From VAZQ01 sp036557705 (lineage in GTDB: Bacteria; Pseudomonadota; Alphaproteobacteria; Rhizobiales; Xanthobacteraceae): DNA of 64,000 nt. The stretch covers positions 1 through 64,000 of the forward strand of contig DATBHB010000163.1 of the NCBI GenBank assembly GCA_036557705.1. Reading direction: 5' to 3'. A program made the translations under genes and the position numbers. Of the stretch, positions 59,624 to 64,000 are shown one piece after another. The notes beneath the pieces are model-generated. The model made no database searches, was not told the origin of the DNA, and saw only the letters and a program-made list of their open reading frames with translations. Positions within the stretch are counted from its first letter, which is position 1. Every line of letters starts with the position of its first letter.

Positions 59624-60322
59624 TCAATGCAGATTGAATCGGATCGGTACCGTGAGCTCGATGGCTCCGCCCGGCGGCGGCGGGAACGGCTCAGCACGCT
59701 TGAGCAACGCCAATGTTTCGTTGTCGAGAACCTCGTAACCGGAGCTCTTGACGATGTGGCTCTGCGTGACGTGTCCCTGCCGGTCGAGACTGAAGGCCAG
59801 TTGAACAATGCCCTGTTCGCGGCGGTTGCGCGCATCCGGCGGATACCGTTTGTGGCGTTCCAGCAGCGTGCTGATCCGTTGTGTCCAGATCGAGATCGCC
59901 TTTGCCCTGAGCCTCGGCGGTTGTGGCGCGGTCGTCTCAGGTGCTGGCGTTTCGGTTTCTACAGGTTTCGAAGGCTCGGGCTTCACCTCCTCAGGCAGCA
60001 CGACGTCGGGATTGTCGGCGCGCACGATTTCCTCGACCTCCTTCTGGACCTCCTCGACCGGCTTTTCGGGCGTGGTGTCGGCCTGGTTCTGCTCGGGCCC
60101 GGGCGCAAGTCCTTCCGTCGCCTGATTAGCAACCGCTATCGGAAGCGGGGCAAGATCGATCACCATGGCGTCGCCGTTTTCGTCGCCCTCGACGACGTCG
60201 TGCCAGCTGGCGAGCACCGCCGCGAGCCCGGCATGCGCCGTCACCACAACCGCGCCGCAGATAACCCAGCGCCGCAAATCGCGGCGGCTCTCCATGGCCG
60301 GACTGGTCAGAAACCTGCTCAT
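59624..60322 (-). CDS. tonB: TonB
   Basis: The product is 232 residues. One N-terminal helix (VICGAVVVTAHAGLAAVL) anchors it in the inner membrane; a Pro/Glu-rich stretch spans the periplasm; and the C-terminal domain has RYPPDARNRREQGIVQLAF and SSGYEVLDNETLALLKRAEPFPPPP. It transmits energy from ExbB/ExbD to outer-membrane receptors; none is in the window. It overlaps exbD by four bases. Confidence 0.95.
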   Translation of the reverse strand: MSRFLTSPAMESRRDLRRWVICGAVVVTAHAGLAAVLASWHDVVEGDENGDAMVIDLAPLPIAVANQATEGLAPGPEQNQADTTPEKPVEEVQKEVEEIVRADNPDVVLPEEVKPEPSKPVETETPAPETTAPQPPRLRAKAISIWTQRISTLLERHKRYPPDARNRREQGIVQLAFSLDRQGHVTQSHIVKSSGYEVLDNETLALLKRAEPFPPPPGGAIELTVPIRFNLH

Positions 60323-60744
60323 GGCGACGGCGATTTCTCCAGTCCGACGAGCGCAAGCTTGAGATAACCGGCTTTGCGCATGAGGTTCATGACTTCCATC
60401 ATTTCACCGTAGGGCACGGTCTTATCGGCACGCACGAAAATCCGCGTATCTTTCTCGCCTTTGGTAGCGCTGTCGAGCGCGCTGGTCAGAAGGCTGCGAT
60501 CGATCGGTTCGTCCCCGATTGCGAGCGTCAGATCGGATTTGACCGTGAGATAGATCGGCTTGTCGGGGCGGGGCTGCGGCTCGGCCGTCGACGCCGGCAG
60601 ATTGACGGCGATATCGACCGTCGCCAGCGGCGCCGCGACCATGAAGATGATGAGCAGCACCAGCATCACGTCGATGAACGGCGTGACGTTGATTTCGTGC
60701 AGCTCGGAAAGGGTATCCTCGCCGTGATCGAGACGGACGCTCAT
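60319..60744 (-). CDS. exbD: ExbD
   Basis: The product is 141 residues. ELHEINVTPFIDVMLVLLIIFMV is the TM helix with the essential Asp (in TPFIDVML). The periplasmic part follows (DLTLAIGDEPIDRSLL). It lies between exbB and tonB in one operon and forms the proton-driven motor with ExbB. Confidence 0.96.
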   Translation of the reverse strand: MSVRLDHGEDTLSELHEINVTPFIDVMLVLLIIFMVAAPLATVDIAVNLPASTAEPQPRPDKPIYLTVKSDLTLAIGDEPIDRSLLTSALDSATKGEKDTRIFVRADKTVPYGEMMEVMNLMRKAGYLKLALVGLEKSPSP

Positions 60745-60765
60745 GACTCACCCCGCCTAACTCTG

Positions 60766-61626
60766 TCACTCCGCAGCCGGAACCGGCACGGGTCTGCGCG
60801 CAGCTGAGGGCGGCACGACGGCAGCGCGTTCGAGATCGCGGCCGACGAGCCGCAGCACCTCGGCCGAGGCGTCGGCCAGCACCGCCCGGTACGCGGCAAT
60901 CTGGCGCGAGAACAGGTTGTAGATGACAACGGCCGGAATGGCTGCGGCAAGTCCGAACGCGGTCGCCAACAGGGCTTCCGCGATACCCGGGGCCACTACC
61001 GCGAGATTGGTGGTCTGCGATTTTGAAATGCCGATGAAGCTGTTCATGATACCCCATACCGTGCCGAACAGACCCACGAAGGGGGCAGTGGCGCCGATGG
61101 TCGCCAGCAGGCCGGTGCCGCGAATCATCTGGCGCCCGCGGTTGGCTTCGAGGCGCTCGAGCCGTGAGGCTATCCGCTCCTTGATCCCATCGCGGTCCGC
61201 AAGATCATCGGATAAACGCAGTTCTTCCAGGGCTGCGTCTATGAATCTACCGACGGTTCCATCGAGATCGCCCAGCTTTTGTGCGGCCTCGCTTAGCGAC
61301 CGCACTGATCCCAGCCTGCGCAAGGCCCGCCGCGCGCGGTTTCCAGCAACCACAATCTCGATGCTCTTGGCGAGCCACACCGTCCAGGTCGCCACCGATG
61401 CGAACACAAGCCCGATGAGGACGGCCTTCACCAGCGGATCGGCATGGAGAAACATGCCCCAGGGGGAAAGATCGCGCGGCAATTCGCCAACGCCGATCGA
61501 GGGCACCGGCGTAGCCTCCTGGCCAAGCACATTTGCCGGAAATCCTACCGCGATCGAAACGGCAAGGAGGGGCAATCGAGCGCCGCTCTGAAATAAGCGG
61601 GTTGCCCAACGGGGTGTTTTTGTCAT
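60766..61626 (-). CDS. exbB: ExbB
   Basis: The product is about 286 residues. ATG 61626 is used because MTKTPRWATRLF leads into a signal-like helix (LPLLAVSIAVGFPANVLG). Three more helices include LLATIGATAPFVGLFGTVWGIM and GIAEALLATAFGLAAAIPAVV, the MotA/ExbB proton channel. The frame upstream to 61917 is antisense to the next gene. It is the first gene of exbB-exbD-tonB. Confidence 0.94.
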   Translation of the reverse strand: MTKTPRWATRLFQSGARLPLLAVSIAVGFPANVLGQEATPVPSIGVGELPRDLSPWGMFLHADPLVKAVLIGLVFASVATWTVWLAKSIEIVVAGNRARRALRRLGSVRSLSEAAQKLGDLDGTVGRFIDAALEELRLSDDLADRDGIKERIASRLERLEANRGRQMIRGTGLLATIGATAPFVGLFGTVWGIMNSFIGISKSQTTNLAVVAPGIAEALLATAFGLAAAIPAVVIYNLFSRQIAAYRAVLADASAEVLRLVGRDLERAAVVPPSAARRPVPVPAAE

Positions 61627-61861
61627 GGGGCCAGTAGAGACTCGGATTTTATAATGTTGCAACACGACCCTTTGCGCTGCCCCACCGGGTAAAGGGATTA
61701 GCCCCGGGGCTTGAATGGAGGTCAATTCCCACGAGAGCCGGGAGCCCGGGAGGCGAAGCGGGAACTCTGCGCCCCAGCGGCTATCGTAGCATTCAAATCG
61801 ACGGAGTGAGTCATTATTCGCATCGTCTCGCCTGGCCCGACTGAAATCAGCCAAAGAAGCT

Positions 61862-62866
61862 TTACTTGGCGTCAGCTGCATACAGGCGGTCGATGAAGCC
61901 ATTGCGCTCAAGCTCATCGATGAATGAGGAATCTGCGATGTCGGATTCCTTCAGCGAGCCAGCTGCGGGGTATTTCGCGATGAGCAATTCCCGCAGCGTC
62001 TGCATCCCCGGAAACGATGGCCGCGGAATTTTTTGAAATACCGGCACGTGAAACGCATACAACTCCTCGGCAGCCTTCCTGTCGTCGATGTTCAAATAGC
62101 GCTGCAGCAAAGGCACAACGATGTCGGGGCGCGTCTTGAACAGATGGATTGTCTCAACAAAGCCCTGCATGACGTTCATCACCAGCGCGTGATCGGACGC
62201 AATCAGCTTGCGCGTGCTCGCGAAGATCGATGGCGTCCCGAACTCACGGATGGGAAACGCGTTCCAGCCGTAACGGGCCTCACCGGCGAAGCGCAGATCG
62301 ATCGGCAGCGCGCCTGCATCGATTTCGCCGGCCGCCAGTGCCGCAAAGATGCGATCGAACTTGATCAGCGGCAGATACGTCGCGGTGACGCCCGCCTTCT
62401 CAATTGTGATCCGCGCCGCCACGCTGGTCTGGCCGGTCTCGGTCAAGACTCCGACCTTTTTGCCGTTCAACTGCGCGAGCCGCGTGATCTCCTTACGGGT
62501 CATCACAAACGAATTGGGAAATTCCGATGTCGGCGTCGCGAGGATCACGATGTCGCGGCCTTTGAGCACCTCTTCAGCGACCGGCAGGGTGCCGGTATGT
62601 GCGAACTCCCAATCGCCGCGGATGACGCCGGCTGCCGCCTGTGGGCCGCCGACTGCGATGGCCGGCAGGCTCATGTCGATCCCCCGCCTCTTGAAGACCC
62701 CGGCCTCCACTCCGAGCCATGCGGTGCTTTGCCACGTCGCCAGCAGCCCAGTCGCGACGCGGAGGCTGCGCGATGTCTCTTGCGCTGCGCCCGGGCGTAT
62801 GGCGGTCGCAGGGACCGCGGCGGCCGCGGCGATCAATTGCAAGAACTCGCGCCGGAATAGCATCAT
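61862..62866 (-). CDS. Tat-secreted NMT1/NitT-type substrate-binding protein
   Basis: The product is about 334 residues. FRREFLQLIAAAAAV is a twin-arginine signal; GGAGGA lies just upstream of the ATGs at 62866/62863. LRVATGLLATWQSTAWLGVEAGVFKRRGI and VLTETGQTSVAARITIEKAG match NitT/TauT or sulfonate receptors. No permease or ATPase is adjacent. It is divergent from an AraC regulator, which may control it. Confidence 0.9.
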   Translation of the reverse strand: MMLFRREFLQLIAAAAAVPATAIRPGAAQETSRSLRVATGLLATWQSTAWLGVEAGVFKRRGIDMSLPAIAVGGPQAAAGVIRGDWEFAHTGTLPVAEEVLKGRDIVILATPTSEFPNSFVMTRKEITRLAQLNGKKVGVLTETGQTSVAARITIEKAGVTATYLPLIKFDRIFAALAAGEIDAGALPIDLRFAGEARYGWNAFPIREFGTPSIFASTRKLIASDHALVMNVMQGFVETIHLFKTRPDIVVPLLQRYLNIDDRKAAEELYAFHVPVFQKIPRPSFPGMQTLRELLIAKYPAAGSLKESDIADSSFIDELERNGFIDRLYAADAK

Positions 62867-63011
62867 GATGTCCTCCGCATTTGCCCGCAGCATAGGAATG
62901 TTTGCTACGCCTGGCTTGGACGGAGCGGGAATGTGGCGCGGACTGGACGGGACTCCGTGCCGGTTGCTAGTTTGATGCGGCTTGCGGTCGCAGCGCTATG
63001 GACGATGCCAG
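62867..63011. promoter_or_regulatory. Divergent promoter region of the binding protein and AraC gene
   Basis: A 145-base gap separates the divergent starts. No strong operator repeat or sigma-70 box stands out. Autoregulation and control of the receptor by the AraC protein is expected from layout only. Confidence 0.35.
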
Positions 63012-63971
63012 ATGAGCACACGTGACGCGGATGCCGTGCAGGTGCAGGCGCAGGCCGCCGACGTGGAGTCACTGTATGACCGCGGCGTGACCTGGGTGTC
63101 GTTCAAGCCGATGCCGGACCTTGCCTGCGGCATTGACTTTGCGCTCCGCAAGTTTCCCGACCTTGGCCTCCTGTCCGGGACGGTGCAGGGTGTCCGGCAC
63201 GAGCACGCGCGCCGGGACAGTGGCGAGGGCGACGATGATTTCAGCTTTCACATGAATCTAAGTGGACTCAGCCTTGTTGCGGGAGAGCGCGGCGAGACGA
63301 TGTTGCGGCACGGCGATGCGATGCTACTCAGCTATTCGGTTTCCCGCACCATCAGCCGTCCGGACCTCGTGGATCATCGAGTCATCCGCCTGCCGCGCTC
63401 CTCGCTCAGTGCGCTCGTGGGCAATATCGACGATGCCGTGCTGCGCCGTATCCCGCGCGGCACTGGATTGCTGAACCTGCTCCGAAATTACGTGGATGCC
63501 GTCTTCTATGATCCAGCACTCGCGATGCCAGAAATGCGACAGCTGATCGTCGCCCAACTTTGCGATCTCGTCGCAGTCACGCTCGGCGCGACGCGCGATG
63601 CAACCGCGGTTGCCGAGGGGCGGGGCGTTCGCGCGGCCCGGCTCCGCGCCATCAAAGGCGACATCGAAGCGCATCTCGCGGCCGGCGACCTTTCGCCCAG
63701 CGTGGTCGCGAAGCGTCAGCAAATATCGGATAGCTACATCCGCAAACTCTTCGAGGGTGAAGGAACCTCTTTTTCGCAATTTGTTTTGGCCCGAAGGCTC
63801 GTGCGTGCACATCGAATGTTGACTAACCGACGATGGTCTGACCGGAGCATTGCGTGGATCGCATTCGAGTCCGGTTTTGGTGACTTGTCCTATTTCAATA
63901 GAACGTTCAAGCGTTTCTACGGCGCAACGCCGTCTGACATTCGAGGCGCAATTGATCGCTGGGACGCCTGA
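63012..63971 (+). CDS. AraC-family transcriptional regulator
   Basis: The product is about 319 residues. A ligand/dimerisation half of AraC-binding-like type (SFHMNLSGLSLVAGERGETMLRHGDAMLLS) precedes two helix-turn-helix motifs: ISDSYIRKLFEGEGTSFSQFV and IAWIAFESGFGDLSYFNRTFKRFYGATPSDIR, shown in parts. ATG 63012 is used; ATG-like starts before it overlap the promoter gap. It is divergent from the receptor at 61862. Confidence 0.93.
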   Translation: MSTRDADAVQVQAQAADVESLYDRGVTWVSFKPMPDLACGIDFALRKFPDLGLLSGTVQGVRHEHARRDSGEGDDDFSFHMNLSGLSLVAGERGETMLRHGDAMLLSYSVSRTISRPDLVDHRVIRLPRSSLSALVGNIDDAVLRRIPRGTGLLNLLRNYVDAVFYDPALAMPEMRQLIVAQLCDLVAVTLGATRDATAVAEGRGVRAARLRAIKGDIEAHLAAGDLSPSVVAKRQQISDSYIRKLFEGEGTSFSQFVLARRLVRAHRMLTNRRWSDRSIAWIAFESGFGDLSYFNRTFKRFYGATPSDIRGAIDRWDA

Positions 63972-64000
63972 AAATCCCGTGTCCTCGCATTTTTTTAAAA

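Noticed and set aside
61627..61861. Fur/Irr-type iron box before exbB
   Set aside because: An AT-rich TTATAAAAT stretch is visible, but no match to a known iron-regulator palindrome.

Overview
The window reads as a chromosomal segment of a GC-rich alphaproteobacterium, most likely Bradyrhizobiaceae/Xanthobacteraceae (Rhodopseudomonas/Bradyrhizobium relatives). The reasons are the DUF2277 protein, the tal-pgi-zwf block, HWE-type kinases, GGAAC-N16-CGTT (EcfG-like) promoter sequence, many orphan solute-binding proteins, and dense intergenic palindromic repeats of several families. No rRNA, tRNA, insertion-sequence transposase, phage gene or CRISPR array was seen. All family assignments come from reading motifs and translated sequence, not from searches.

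Layout. 1-3.5 kb (minus): a secreted oxalate-decarboxylase-like bicupin followed by two related secreted proteins of unknown function. 3.5-5.7 kb (plus): a beta-carbonic anhydrase translationally coupled to a fusion of a family-3 solute-binding domain with a TRIC cation channel. 5.9-10.7 kb (minus): glucose-6-phosphate dehydrogenase, phosphoglucose isomerase, transaldolase and a 54-residue proline-rich protein. 10.7-14.6 kb: an FAD monooxygenase, DUF2277, a decayed Phd antitoxin and a UbiD-type decarboxylase. 14.8-24.9 kb: a NitT/TauT-type ABC transporter in line with hydantoinase/oxoprolinase B and A genes (all minus), and a second, divergent hydantoinase A.

25-36.9 kb is a catabolic island: 2-hydroxyacid dehydrogenase, ACMSD/gamma-resorcylate-decarboxylase-like amidohydrolase, cyclase (kynurenine-formamidase fold), cupin, SDR, 3-hydroxyacyl-CoA dehydrogenase, a complete branched-chain-amino-acid-type ABC transporter and a beta-keto-acid cleavage enzyme. 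36.9-43.6 kb carries a secreted dienelactone-hydrolase-like protein, a zinc-ribbon protein, a stand-alone CheB-like protein behind a strong EcfG-type promoter candidate, and a CheB-CheR-PAS-HWE hybrid kinase with an overlapping receiver protein. 43.7-53 kb mixes an isocitrate-lyase-superfamily enzyme, an acyl-CoA synthetase, a thioesterase and oxidoreductase pair, a Uma2 nuclease, a second UbiD enzyme and three toxin-antitoxin modules (ParDE, PIN, HicAB). 53-64 kb holds two Bug-type binding proteins around a TauD-like dioxygenase, a secreted c-type-heme/beta-propeller protein, a crotonase, ExbB-ExbD-TonB, a Tat-secreted binding protein and a divergent AraC regulator.

The general picture is a versatile soil heterotroph with many uptake proteins feeding decarboxylation, CoA-thioester and hydantoin/oxoproline-type chemistry. 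The most unusual items are the solute-binding-domain/TRIC-channel fusion next to carbonic anhydrase, a palindromic repeat inserted in frame into a signal peptide (18508-18651), nested intergenic repeats that supply stop codons and C-termini, and the stress-type promoter sequences at the chemotaxis-like signalling genes.
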